Assembly (NCBI RefSeq): GCF_030053895.1
Contig: NZ_CP125781.1
Location: 2,480,001-2,544,000 of the forward strand
Direction: 5' to 3'
Length of the DNA stretch: 64,000 nucleotides
DNA from: Trabulsiella odontotermitis
Lineage (GTDB): Bacteria > Pseudomonadota > Gammaproteobacteria > Enterobacterales > Enterobacteriaceae
Positions 51,833 through 60,354 of the stretch are shown here, piece by piece. Position 1 is the stretch's first letter. Each line of letters begins with the position of its first letter. A program made the translations under genes and the position numbers. Under the pieces are notes generated by a model that saw only the letters and a program-made list of their open reading frames with translations, was not told the origin of the DNA and did not search any database.

Positions 51833-52189
51833 TTATGCCAGTGCTGATTTCGCTTTTTCAACCAGGGCAGTGAATGCCACTTTGTCGAATACAGCGATGT
51901 CAGCCAGGATCTTACGGTCGATTTCAACAGAGGCTTTTTTCAGGCCATTGATGAATTTGCTGTAAGAAATACCGTTCTGACGTGCTGCTGCGTTGATACG
52001 CGCAATCCACAGTTGACGGAACTGACGCTTTTTCTGACGACGGTCACGATAAGCGTACTGACCTGCTTTGATAACAGCCTGGAAGGCAACGCGGTATACG
52101 CGTGAACGCGCACCGTAGTAGCCTTTAGCTTGTTTCAAAATTTTCTTGTGACGTGCACGTGCAATTACACCACGTTTTACGCGAGCCAT
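51833..52189 (-). CDS. rplT: Ribosomal protein L20
   Basis: The 118-residue basic protein starts MARVKRGVIARARHKKILKQ. L20 binds 23S rRNA early in 50S assembly and represses translation of rpmI-rplT by binding its own mRNA. It is the last gene of the infC-rpmI-rplT cluster. The start ATG has AGGAGAGC before it. Confidence 0.98.
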   Translation of the reverse strand: MARVKRGVIARARHKKILKQAKGYYGARSRVYRVAFQAVIKAGQYAYRDRRQKKRQFRQLWIARINAAARQNGISYSKFINGLKKASVEIDRKILADIAVFDKVAFTALVEKAKSALA

Positions 52190-52240
52190 GATGCTCTCCT
52201 GTCTCTATTCAAGTTAAAAAAGTTAATAAACGTTAACGGC

Positions 52241-52462
<222 letters not shown>

Positions 52463-52533
52463 TTAATAAACGAAACCCAGGCGAACAAAAGCTGTGGGGC
52501 CCGAAAGCCTCACAGCCGTTGCTACTTGAAGGC

Positions 52534-53076
52534 CTACTGTTTCTTCTTAGGAGCGAGCACCATGATCATCTGGCGGCCTTCGATCTTCGTTGGGAAGGAT
52601 TCGACCACTGCCAGTTCTGTCAGATCGTCTTTCACGCGATTAAGCACTTCCATACCGATCTGCTGGTGCGCCATCTCACGACCGCGGAAACGCAGTGTGA
52701 TCTTGGCTTTATCACCCTCTTCCAGAAAGCGAATCAGGCTGCGGAGTTTTACCTGATAGTCGCCTTCATCTGTACCAGGACGGAATTTAATTTCCTTAAC
52801 CTGGATAACTTTTTGCTTTTTCTTCTGTTCCTTAGAAGATTTACTCTTTTCATAAAGGAACTTGCCGTAGTCCATGATACGACAAACTGGCGGTTCGGCG
52901 TTAGGGCTGATTTCAACTAAATCTACTCCAGCTTCCTCAGCCTTTTCGATTGCTTCTCTCAGACTCACAATCCCCAGTTGCTCACCTTCCAGACCTGTTA
53001 AGCGAACTTCCTGGGCGCGAATCTCGCCATTAATACGATTCGGACGTGCCGTTTGAACTCGTTTTCCGCCTTTAAT
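52534..53076 (-). CDS. infC: Translation initiation factor IF3 (AUU start)
   Basis: IF3 keeps 30S subunits free and checks start codons. Reading on from ATT at 53074-53076 gives 180 residues (MKGGKRVQTARPNRINGEIR), the full E. coli IF3. A frame from the GTG at 52968 would lose the conserved N-terminal domain. The AUU start, which IF3 itself discriminates against, is the basis of autoregulation in E. coli. It begins three bases after the thrS stop. Confidence 0.97.
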   Translation of the reverse strand: MKGGKRVQTARPNRINGEIRAQEVRLTGLEGEQLGIVSLREAIEKAEEAGVDLVEISPNAEPPVCRIMDYGKFLYEKSKSSKEQKKKQKVIQVKEIKFRPGTDEGDYQVKLRSLIRFLEEGDKAKITLRFRGREMAHQQIGMEVLNRVKDDLTELAVVESFPTKIEGRQMIMVLAPKKKQ

Positions 53077-53079
53077 ACC

Positions 53080-55008
53080 TTATTCCTCCAGTTGTTGAAG
53101 ACTGCGGCTGCGAATCTCTTGTTGCAGCTTCTCAATCACTTCCTCTACGCCCATGACGCCAAGGTCTTTACCGCGGCGGGTGCGAACGGCCACAGTGCCA
53201 GCTTCCACCTCTTTATCACCACAGACCAGCATATACGGGACACGACGTAAAGTGTGCTCGCGGATTTTAAAGCCAATCTTCTCATTTCTCAAGTCTGCTT
53301 TTACCCGAATACCCGCATTTTGCAGTTTACGGGTCAATTCGTTAACGTAATCAGACTGTGAATCGGTGATGTTCATGACCACGACCTGCACTGGCGCAAG
53401 CCAGGTTGGGAAGAAGCCAGCGAACTCTTCGGTCAGAATGCCGATGAAGCGTTCAATCGACCCAAGAATCGCGCGGTGAATCATGACCGGAACCTGACGC
53501 TCGTTGTTTTCGCCCACATAAGAGGCGCTCAGACGAGACGGCAGAGAGAAGTCCAGCTGTACCGTACCGCACTGCCATGCACGATCGAGGCAGTCATACA
53601 GGGTAAACTCAATTTTCGGACCGTAGAACGCGCCCTCACCCAGTTGATACTCAAACGGGATGTTGTTTTCTTCGAGCGCGACGGCTAAGTCCGCCTCAGC
53701 ACGATCCCACATTTCATCGCTACCGATACGTTTTTCGGGGCGAGTGGAAAGCTTGACGACGATTTTGTCGAAGCCAAAGGTGCTGTACATATCGTAGACC
53801 ATACGAATGCAGGCGTTCACTTCATCGCGGATCTGGTCTTCTGTACAGAAGATGTGCGCATCGTCCTGCGTGAAGCCACGGACACGCATCAGACCATGCA
53901 GCGCGCCTGACGGTTCGTTACGGTGGCAGCTACCAAACTCCGCCATACGCAGCGGTAGATCACGGTAGGATTTCAGACCCTGATTGAAGATCTGAACATG
54001 CCCCGGGCAGTTCATCGGCTTGATGCAGTATTCACGGTTCTCAGACGAGGTGGTGAACATCGCATCTTTGTAGTTGTCCCAGTGGCCGGTTTTTTCCCAC
54101 AGCACACGGTCCATCATGAACGGACCTTTGACTTCCTGATACTGGTACTCTTTCAGTTTGCTGCGAACAAACGTTTCCAGTTCACGGAAGATGGTCCAGC
54201 CGTCGTTGTGCCAGAACACCATGCCCGGCGCTTCTTCCTGCATATGGTACAGGTCGAGTTGCTTCCCGATTTTACGATGGTCGCGCTTCGCGGCTTCTTC
54301 CAGGCGTTGCAGATACGCATTCAGCGCTTTTTTATCTGCCCACGCGGTGCCGTAAATACGCTGCAGCATTTTGTTGTCGCTGTCGCCACGCCAGTAAGCG
54401 CCTGCGGTTTTCATCAGTTTAAAGTGATGACAGAAACGCATATTAGGTACGTGCGGGCCGCGGCACATGTCGACATATTCTTCATGATGATATAAGCCAG
54501 GCTTGTCATCATGGGCAATGTTTTCATCAAGAATAGAGACTTTATATGGCTCATTGCGCTTCACAAACATTTCACGCGCGTCGTGCCAGCTGACTTTCTT
54601 CTTAATGACGTCGTAGTTTTTCTCGGCAAGCTCATGCATACGTTTTTCGAGCACGTCGAGATCTTCCTGGGTCAGGGTTCGGTCAATATCCACATCGTAA
54701 TAAAAACCGTTGTCCACTACCGGACCAATCGCCATTTTGGTGTTCGGCCACAGTTGCTTAATGGCATGACCAAGCAGGTGCGCGCAGGAGTGACGAATGA
54801 TTTCCAGACCGTCATCGTCTTTCGCGGTGATGATTGCCAGTTGGGCATCGGTATCGATGAGATCGGAAGCATCAACCAGTTCGCCATTAACACGACCCGC
54901 GATACAGGCTTTCGCCAGTCCCGGTCCGATATCAAGAGCAACATCCATTGGGCTTACTGCGTGGTCGTAATGGCGTTGGCTGCCATCAGGAAGAGTAATT
55001 ACAGGCAT
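53080..55008 (-). CDS. thrS: Threonyl-tRNA synthetase
   Basis: The 642-residue enzyme has an N-terminal TGS domain (MPVITLPDGSQRHYDHAVSP), the editing domain with HSCAHLLGHAIKQ, and the class II core with motif 2 region FGSCHRNEPSGALHGLMR, a zinc-binding site (NCPGH, then two His), and a C-terminal anticodon-binding domain. Its leader holds an operator that imitates tRNA-Thr. Confidence 0.98.
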   Translation of the reverse strand: MPVITLPDGSQRHYDHAVSPMDVALDIGPGLAKACIAGRVNGELVDASDLIDTDAQLAIITAKDDDGLEIIRHSCAHLLGHAIKQLWPNTKMAIGPVVDNGFYYDVDIDRTLTQEDLDVLEKRMHELAEKNYDVIKKKVSWHDAREMFVKRNEPYKVSILDENIAHDDKPGLYHHEEYVDMCRGPHVPNMRFCHHFKLMKTAGAYWRGDSDNKMLQRIYGTAWADKKALNAYLQRLEEAAKRDHRKIGKQLDLYHMQEEAPGMVFWHNDGWTIFRELETFVRSKLKEYQYQEVKGPFMMDRVLWEKTGHWDNYKDAMFTTSSENREYCIKPMNCPGHVQIFNQGLKSYRDLPLRMAEFGSCHRNEPSGALHGLMRVRGFTQDDAHIFCTEDQIRDEVNACIRMVYDMYSTFGFDKIVVKLSTRPEKRIGSDEMWDRAEADLAVALEENNIPFEYQLGEGAFYGPKIEFTLYDCLDRAWQCGTVQLDFSLPSRLSASYVGENNERQVPVMIHRAILGSIERFIGILTEEFAGFFPTWLAPVQVVVMNITDSQSDYVNELTRKLQNAGIRVKADLRNEKIGFKIREHTLRRVPYMLVCGDKEVEAGTVAVRTRRGKDLGVMGVEEVIEKLQQEIRSRSLQQLEE

Positions 55009-55029
55009 GATATATCCTTATTTGCAGTG

Positions 55030-55050
55030 GTGCCCCACACGAAAGAGCAC
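55030..55050 (-). promoter_or_regulatory. thrS operator, anticodon-like stem-loop
   Basis: On the minus strand GTGCTC and GGGCAC form a stem with a nine-base loop TTTCGTGTG that contains CGT, the threonine anticodon. In E. coli this hairpin, just before the ribosome site, is bound by ThrRS to block translation. A second stem, ATGACG with CGTCAT and a seven-base loop (55124-55142), lies upstream and is probably the other ThrRS-binding arm. Confidence 0.7.
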
Positions 55051-55283
55051 ATACAAAATAATATGATGAACATTATCAAAAGGGGGTGGATTGATTCCCG
55101 CTTCACTCTGCGAAATATGAGAAATGACGTTTGCCGCGTCATGCCTCCTACATCCGTCTTTTGATAAAACCAGCCCCTAGTCTACACATGATTTCTATGG
55201 GATAAAACCCTGATTCCGGTTCATCTCTCATTGATGTCGTCTGCGATAAGCTATTTTAAAGGAAACAACTGCGAGGGGAGCCG

Positions 55284-55391
55284 ATGTCAACAAAACGATT
55301 TGCCAGCAAACACTGGAAAATGGTGGTGGTGCTAATCGCAATTTGCGGCGCCATGCTTCTGCTGCGCTGGGCCGCAATGATTTGGGGATAA
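55284..55391 (+). CDS. yniD: YniD, 35-residue membrane small protein
   Basis: The short frame encodes MSTKRFASKHWKMVVVLIAI with a single hydrophobic helix and ends LRWAAMIWG. E. coli YniD has the same length, the same KHWKMVVVL start and the same end. GAGGGGAG precedes the ATG. Its function is unknown. It lies between thrS and ydiY, as in E. coli. Confidence 0.9.
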   Translation: MSTKRFASKHWKMVVVLIAICGAMLLLRWAAMIWG

Positions 55392-55401
55392 ACAGCAATC
55401 A

Positions 55402-55416
55402 GGCCGGGAGCCGGCC
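55402..55416. terminator. Inverted repeat between yniD and ydiY
   Basis: GGCCGG and CCGGCC flank GAG. It lies between two convergent genes. There is no T-run, so a terminator role is only suggested. Confidence 0.4.
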
Positions 55417-55423
55417 CGATATA

Positions 55424-56182
55424 TTACATTCTGTATCCCAAAGATACCGTGGTACGGCGATCGGTATGGCTTGGCGCGGTTGATGGCGGCTCGGAATTCC
55501 AGCTCAGGTTATAAGCGACTTTCAGACCGAAGTGATCGTTAATCGCCACATTGAGCGCAGTTTCAGAGTTTATCGTCGTGTCATCAGCACCAAAAACGGA
55601 AACACCCTGCGTGAATTTGGTGGTATCTGTCATCTGCCAGGCATACGTGCCGGACGCATAACCCAACGGCTGGGTTTCACTATCGCCGTCAGTATATTCG
55701 TCGTAACGCACACCCGGACCAAATTCAAAACGCAGGCTGTGAACCGGGCCATTCATAAACTGACGACCATAACCAGCGGTCAGGACATCGCGTTCGTGAT
55801 AGCCGTTGTAACGGTCAGTCAACCAGCTCGCCTGACCAAACAGGTAATCTGTATCGGTCATGTTGTAACGCGAACGGCCGCCTACCGCATATTTCTCAGA
55901 AGAGCGTTCATCATTGGACGAGGTATTGCTCGCATTCCCCCATAATGACCAGGCGGTGGATTCGCCATACCAGGTCATTGTGGAATCTGCAGTCAGGGAA
56001 GAACTTTTGGTATTGCCAGACTGAGCGAGATAACCGCCGTTGACGTTACCTTCAAAAGGTTTCTTTGCAGTAGAAGGGTCATCCATGACAGTAAAAACGG
56101 TATCATCTGCTGTCGCGTGCATCGACGCAAACAAGCCCCCCGCCAGCAAGGCTGCCACGGGTACTGTCTTTAAAAGCTTCAT
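55424..56182 (-). CDS. ydiY: YdiY, DUF481 outer-membrane protein
   Basis: The 252-residue protein has a signal peptide (MKLLKTVPVAALLAGGLFAS, cleaved near residue 25) and alternating beta-strands with aromatic ends, closing in TTVSLGYRM, typical of a small outer-membrane barrel. E. coli YdiY is acid-induced and of unknown role. It lies between yniD and pfkB. Confidence 0.88.
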   Translation of the reverse strand: MKLLKTVPVAALLAGGLFASMHATADDTVFTVMDDPSTAKKPFEGNVNGGYLAQSGNTKSSSLTADSTMTWYGESTAWSLWGNASNTSSNDERSSEKYAVGGRSRYNMTDTDYLFGQASWLTDRYNGYHERDVLTAGYGRQFMNGPVHSLRFEFGPGVRYDEYTDGDSETQPLGYASGTYAWQMTDTTKFTQGVSVFGADDTTINSETALNVAINDHFGLKVAYNLSWNSEPPSTAPSHTDRRTTVSLGYRM

Positions 56183-56485
56183 TTATTAAGAGTCCGTACA
56201 ACAAAAAAAGAGACCAATACGGTCCCGGAAACTTTCATGAGGATCAACGCGGGAAGTTCCAGAGAAAGGTAAGAAATTATAAAAAGGCCCGAATAACATA
56301 GCAATGACTTCTTATTTCATTTTTTGAATAAGAACGATCTCAAAACTCGTTTTATTTCATAAAGATAAAAACCCTGCTTTGCGTTTAAATACTTGTAAAT
56401 CAGGCTATTATTTCTTCCTTTCCTGGATATTCAGTGCCAGGCTTAAAAAGATTTCACTTATGGGTCATCTCAGGAGGTAATAATA
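56183..56485. other. Divergent control region of ydiY and pfkB
   Basis: No gene is seen. TATTAT at 56406-56411 is a possible pfkB -10, without a clear -35, and CCTGG with CCAGG form a small inverted repeat near 56423-56442. The ydiY leader has GACC-N5-GGTC near 56210. Confidence 0.4.
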
Positions 56486-57415
56486 ATGGCGAATATTTAT
56501 ACACTCACCCTGGCCCCGTCTCTCGATTGCGCAACGCTCACCCCGCAGATTTATCCCGAAGGGAAACTCCGCTGCAGCGCGCCGGTATTTGAACCCGGTG
56601 GTGGCGGCATTAACGTCGCTCGGGCTATTACTTTTCTGGGCGGCAGAGCCACTGCCATCTTCCCGGCAGGCGGCGCGACCGGCGAACACCTGGTCTCCCT
56701 GTTAGCCGATGAAAATGTCCCGGTTGATACAGTTGACGCTCGCGACTGGACGCGACAGAACCTGCATGTGCATGTGGAGTCCAGCGGTGAGCAATACCGT
56801 TTTGTGATGCCCGGCGCCGCCTTAAACGAAGATGAGTTTCGTCAGCTCGAAGAAAAAGTGCTGCAAATAGAAGAAGGCGCCATTCTGGTGATCAGCGGCA
56901 GTCTGCCGCCTGGCGTCAAAACAGAACGGTTGGTGCAGTTAATCAAAGCCGCGCAGCATAACGGCATTCGTTGCGTAGTGGACAGCTCCGGCGATGCCCT
57001 CGTCGCGGCGCTGGACATTGGTCATATTGAGCTGGTTAAACCAAACCAGAAAGAGCTCAGCGCACTGGTGCAGCGCGAACTGACGCAGCCTGACGATGTC
57101 CGCAAAGCCGCACAAGAGATAGTCCACTCCGGAAAAGCACTGCGGGTGATCGTCTCACTGGGGCCGCAGGGTGCGCTCGGCGTTGATGCCAGCGACTGCG
57201 TACAGGTGGTTCCGCCACCAGTAAAAAGCCAGAGCACCGTCGGGGCGGGCGACAGCATGGTGGGCGCCATGACGCTTAAACTTGCCGAAAATGCCAGCCT
57301 GGAAGATATGGTTCGCTTTGGCGTCGCGGCAGGTAGCGCGGCCACTATCAATCAGGGCACGCGTCTGTGCTCGCTGGAGAACACCCGCAAAATTTATGAT
57401 TATCTCCGGCAGTGA
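56486..57415 (+). CDS. pfkB: 6-Phosphofructokinase II
   Basis: Pfk-2 phosphorylates fructose 6-phosphate with ATP and is the minor isoenzyme. The 309-residue protein belongs to the ribokinase/PfkB family: GGGGINVARAITFLGG in the N-terminal part and VGAGDSMVGAMTLKL with the catalytic Asp near residue 256. CAGGAGGTAATAATA precedes the ATG. ydiZ follows 62 bases later. Confidence 0.97.
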   Translation: MANIYTLTLAPSLDCATLTPQIYPEGKLRCSAPVFEPGGGGINVARAITFLGGRATAIFPAGGATGEHLVSLLADENVPVDTVDARDWTRQNLHVHVESSGEQYRFVMPGAALNEDEFRQLEEKVLQIEEGAILVISGSLPPGVKTERLVQLIKAAQHNGIRCVVDSSGDALVAALDIGHIELVKPNQKELSALVQRELTQPDDVRKAAQEIVHSGKALRVIVSLGPQGALGVDASDCVQVVPPPVKSQSTVGAGDSMVGAMTLKLAENASLEDMVRFGVAAGSAATINQGTRLCSLENTRKIYDYLRQ

Positions 57416-57477
57416 TGAGGTCAGCCCGGCACTTTGGACTATGCTAGATAAATCCATGAATTACAAAGAGGTGAATC

Positions 57478-57765
57478 GTGAGTGGAGAAATTACCCGTTA
57501 CGTGGTGACGTTCAGCTTTAAAGAGGACGCGCTAACCCAGATCAACGAGCTTAATAATCATCTGTCACGCGGTGGTTTTTTGCTCACGCTGACCGATGAC
57601 GACGGCAAAGTTCACGATCTTGGCACCAACACCTTTGGTTTTATCAGCCCGCTCAGCGAAGAAGAGGTTCGCGAACTCGCCGCCGGGCTTGCCGAAGCCG
57701 CGCTCAATCGCAAACCCGATATCGACATCACCACCTTTGAAGCATGGCAGGCAAGCACAAAATAA
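57478..57765 (+). CDS. ydiZ: YdiZ, conserved unknown protein
   Basis: The 95-residue protein begins at GTG (MSGEITRYVVTFSFKEDALT) with AAAGAGGTGAATC before it. It has a ferredoxin-like alternation of strands and helices and no membrane segment. E. coli YdiZ has the same place after pfkB and the same opening. Function unknown. Confidence 0.85.
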   Translation: MSGEITRYVVTFSFKEDALTQINELNNHLSRGGFLLTLTDDDGKVHDLGTNTFGFISPLSEEEVRELAAGLAEAALNRKPDIDITTFEAWQASTK

Positions 57766-57869
57766 TAACATTTGCCGCTTAAAAGTGCTCAGTTGTGCGT
57801 TAGTTCGAGTTTTTTCACCGCATTTATGCGCTAACCTTCTGAAATGGCAGTAAACATGGGAGAGGCATC

Positions 57870-58730
57870 ATGTGGCAAGCTATCAGTGGCCTGTTAAGCG
57901 AGCAATTTGGAAGCGGCGATATTGAGTTGCGTAATGAATTACCAGGAGGAGAAATTCACGCTGCATGGCATCTGCGCTATCGCGGTAAGGATTTTTTCGT
58001 CAAATGCGATGAGCGGGAGCTTCTGCCCATTTTCACGGCGGAAGCCGATCAACTTGAGCTGCTTTCACGCAGCAAAACAGTGCGTGTCCCGGAAGTGTAT
58101 GCCGTCGGCAGCGATCGCGACTACAGCTTTCTGGTGATGGAATTTCTCCCTCCCCGCCCACTCGATGCCCATAGTGCGTTCCTGCTGGGCCAACAGCTTG
58201 CCCATCTTCACGAATGGAGTGACCAGCCGCAGTTTGGTCTCGACTTCGACAACGATCTCTCCACCACGCCGCAGCCCAACGCCTGGCAGCGCCGCTGGTC
58301 AACGTTCTTCGCTGAACAGCGTATTGGCTGGCAACTGGAACTGGCGGCGGAAAAAGGCATGGCGTTTGGCAATATCGATGCCATTGTCGGCCATATTCAG
58401 CAACGCCTGAGTAACCACCAGCCACAGCCTTCGCTTCTGCACGGCGATTTGTGGTCCGGCAATTGCGCGCTGGGGCCTGATGGCCCGTATATCTTCGACC
58501 CGGCCTGTTACTGGGGCGACAGAGAGTGTGACCTGGCGATGCTGCCATTGCACCCTGATCAACCGCCACAGATTTACGATGGTTATCAGTCGATCTCGCC
58601 GTTGCCCAACGGTTTTCTCGATCGCCAGCCGGTTTATCAACTTTACACCTTACTGAACAGAGCGATTCTGTTTGGCGGGGAACACCTCGTGACAGCGCAG
58701 AAAGCGCTGGAACGGGTGCTGGCGGCCTGA
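57870..58730 (+). CDS. yniA: YniA, fructosamine-kinase-family protein
   Basis: The 286-residue protein belongs to the fructosamine/ketosamine-3-kinase family with an aminoglycoside-phosphotransferase-like fold. The catalytic loop reads LLHGDLWSGNCALG and the metal motif IFDPACYWGDRECDLAM. The family phosphorylates sugars attached to amines, so it may act in repair of glycated compounds. In E. coli the next gene is yniB; here tonB follows in opposite orientation. Confidence 0.93.
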   Translation: MWQAISGLLSEQFGSGDIELRNELPGGEIHAAWHLRYRGKDFFVKCDERELLPIFTAEADQLELLSRSKTVRVPEVYAVGSDRDYSFLVMEFLPPRPLDAHSAFLLGQQLAHLHEWSDQPQFGLDFDNDLSTTPQPNAWQRRWSTFFAEQRIGWQLELAAEKGMAFGNIDAIVGHIQQRLSNHQPQPSLLHGDLWSGNCALGPDGPYIFDPACYWGDRECDLAMLPLHPDQPPQIYDGYQSISPLPNGFLDRQPVYQLYTLLNRAILFGGEHLVTAQKALERVLAA

Positions 58731-58746
58731 GCCTTTCGCTCAGGCC
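58724..58746. terminator. Hairpin between yniA and tonB
   Basis: GGCCTGAGC (58724-58732) and GCTCAGGCC (58738-58746) are a perfect 9-bp stem with a five-base loop, covering the yniA stop. It lies between convergent genes and at the rearrangement junction. No T-run follows on either strand. Confidence 0.5.
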
Positions 58747-58752
58747 CACCGG

Positions 58753-59469
58753 TTAGTTCATTGAAACGCCTTTGAGGCGAAATTCGATGTTCATGATAAG
58801 CCCGGTACCTGGCTTGCCACTCTCATAGCGCCATTTCCGCATGGCGCTTTTGACTTCACGTTCAAACATATTGCTCGGCTGCGCAGAAAGGATTTCGACG
58901 TTGTCCACGCGACCATCAGCTGTGACATCAAACCGGACGCGTACTTTCCCTTCAATACGCAGCGCCTGCGCACGCGTCGGGTAACCGGGCTGGTTGCGGC
59001 TCAGCGCACGGGGGCCACTGGGCGCGCTCACCGTCGGTTTGCTGGTGGCGGCAGGCGTCGTACGGGTGACCGGACGCGCTGGCGTGTCGTTTTCAAACGG
59101 TGACGCCGGACGTGGCTCCGCGGGTTTCACTTCCCGTTTCGGTTGCTCAACCTTTTTCTCCGGTTTGGGTTTCGGCTTTGGCTTAGGTTTCGGTTCCGGT
59201 TTGTGGATCACCACCGGCGCCTCTTTTGGCGGCTCGGGAACAGGCTCCGGTTCTGGCTCCACGACCGGTTGCGGTGGTGGCTGAACCGCCTGCGGCGGCT
59301 CCAGATCGGCAGGCGTCACCATGGTAACCGTAATCGGCTGACCCGGCGCCGGCAGTTCAATAACCTGATGATGTACCGAGGTATAGAGCAATCCCGCCAC
59401 CACTGCGCCGTGGATAGCCACCGAGAGCAGTGTCGGCCACGGAAAGCGGCGAGGCATATCAAGGGTCAT
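58753..59469 (-). CDS. tonB: TonB, energy transducer to outer-membrane receptors
   Basis: TonB passes proton-motive energy from ExbBD to outer-membrane receptors for iron chelates and B12. The 238-residue protein has an N-terminal anchor (PWPTLLSVAIHGAVVAGLLY with the key SxxxH), a Pro-Glu and Pro-Lys rich spacer (repeats of KPKP and EPEP near residues 65-120), and a C-terminal domain with LSRNQPGYPTRAQALRIEG. The start at 59469 (MTLDMPRRF) follows E. coli; ATG 59478 is possible. It is shortened at the very C-terminus (LKGVSMN). Confidence 0.95.
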   Translation of the reverse strand: MTLDMPRRFPWPTLLSVAIHGAVVAGLLYTSVHHQVIELPAPGQPITVTMVTPADLEPPQAVQPPPQPVVEPEPEPVPEPPKEAPVVIHKPEPKPKPKPKPKPEKKVEQPKREVKPAEPRPASPFENDTPARPVTRTTPAATSKPTVSAPSGPRALSRNQPGYPTRAQALRIEGKVRVRFDVTADGRVDNVEILSAQPSNMFEREVKSAMRKWRYESGKPGTGLIMNIEFRLKGVSMN

Positions 59470-59508
59470 TGAAGTCATAATCGTGTCAGTTGCCAAATGA
59501 AGCCCCGA

Positions 59509-59537
59509 TTTTAAATGCAAATAGCAATCATATTCAA
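59509..59537 (-). promoter_or_regulatory. tonB promoter with Fur box
   Basis: On the minus strand TTGAAT (59532-59537) and TTAAAA (59509-59514) are 17 bases apart. A Fur-box-like sequence, TGAATATGATTGCTA on the minus strand (59522-59536), covers the spacer. E. coli tonB is repressed by Fur at the same place. Confidence 0.65.
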
Positions 59538-59692
59538 TAAGACATCTTATTCTGAATCAATTTTTGTCCGTTGTTGCCCAAAAATCCCGCGTGTCGAGCA
59601 AACTGTCGCACAGGCCACACATCTTTACATTGCAGTTAATGACACTTTCACTTAACGTAAAACGCAAATTTCATCAGGAAGGAGTTCTGCCC

Positions 59693-59989
59693 GTGCTTTA
59701 CGTGATTTACGCCGAAGATGTCGCTGACTCACTCGAAAAACGCTTGTCGGTTCGCCCTGCTCACCTCGCCCGCCTGCAATTGCTGCAGGATGATGGTCGT
59801 CTGCTGACCGCGGGTCCACTCCCTGCGGTAGACAGCAACGATCCTGGCGCTGCGGGTTTTACCGGCTCCATTATTATTGCTGAATTTGAATCGCTGGAAA
59901 CAGCGCAGGCATGGGCGAACGATGATCCGTACGTCGCTGCCGGTGTGTATGGCAACGTTGCGGTTAAGCCGTACAAAAAAACCTTTTAA
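59693..59989 (+). CDS. yciI: YciI, YCII-domain protein
   Basis: The 98-residue protein starts at GTG 59693, with AGGAAGGAG eight bases upstream, and reads MLYVIYAEDVADSLEKRLSV. It has the ferredoxin-like YCII domain with the conserved Asp-His pair (RPAHLARL; TAGP) whose reaction is unknown. It is divergent from tonB, as in E. coli. Confidence 0.93.
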   Translation: MLYVIYAEDVADSLEKRLSVRPAHLARLQLLQDDGRLLTAGPLPAVDSNDPGAAGFTGSIIIAEFESLETAQAWANDDPYVAAGVYGNVAVKPYKKTF

Positions 59990-60008
59990 CACAACGCAAA
60001 AAAACGAT

Positions 60009-60033
60009 GGGCACCGCAAGCGGTGCCCTTTTT
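60009..60033 (+). terminator. Terminator after yciI
   Basis: GGGCACCGC and GCGGTGCCC form a 9-bp stem around AA, followed by five Ts. Confidence 0.88.
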
Positions 60034-60037
60034 GTGC

Positions 60038-60211
60038 TCAGATGTCGTAGAAGGCGAAGACCAGTGCCTGGTGTTGCCGTTTGACAAGACATTTTCTGAT
60101 GGAGTGGATGCGCATATTGCGACGCGACTGAGCTTCCAGCCAGCGGGTTTTACGGCGACTTGCCTGCCTCTGCATGCGCCAGCGCCCCACTTCCGTTCTG
60201 CTATGCTTCAT
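60038..60211 (-). CDS. yciY: YciY, 57-residue basic protein
   Basis: The 57-residue protein begins MKHSRTEVGRWRMQRQASRR and is rich in Arg. E. coli YciY has the same length and the same opening. The start at 60211 follows E. coli; the open frame extends further upstream. It lies between yciI and clsA. E. coli also has kch here, which is missing. Function unknown. Confidence 0.85.
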   Translation of the reverse strand: MKHSRTEVGRWRMQRQASRRKTRWLEAQSRRNMRIHSIRKCLVKRQHQALVFAFYDI

Positions 60212-60354
60212 TTCTACAGCTCTCAGAATGAAAGAGCCTTTATTATATCCGCTCACCCCCGACTGACCAGCGGTTTTACTGCGCATTTTATTTGCCAGAT
60301 CAGTGCTTATGCGTAAACTCTTAACATCTGGCATACAAAAGGATTTTTTTCGAT

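Noticed and set aside
59143..59472. Low-complexity frame opposite tonB that looks like an Arg/Phe/Leu repeat protein
   Set aside because: It is the antisense reading of the Pro-Lys/Pro-Glu spacer of TonB.
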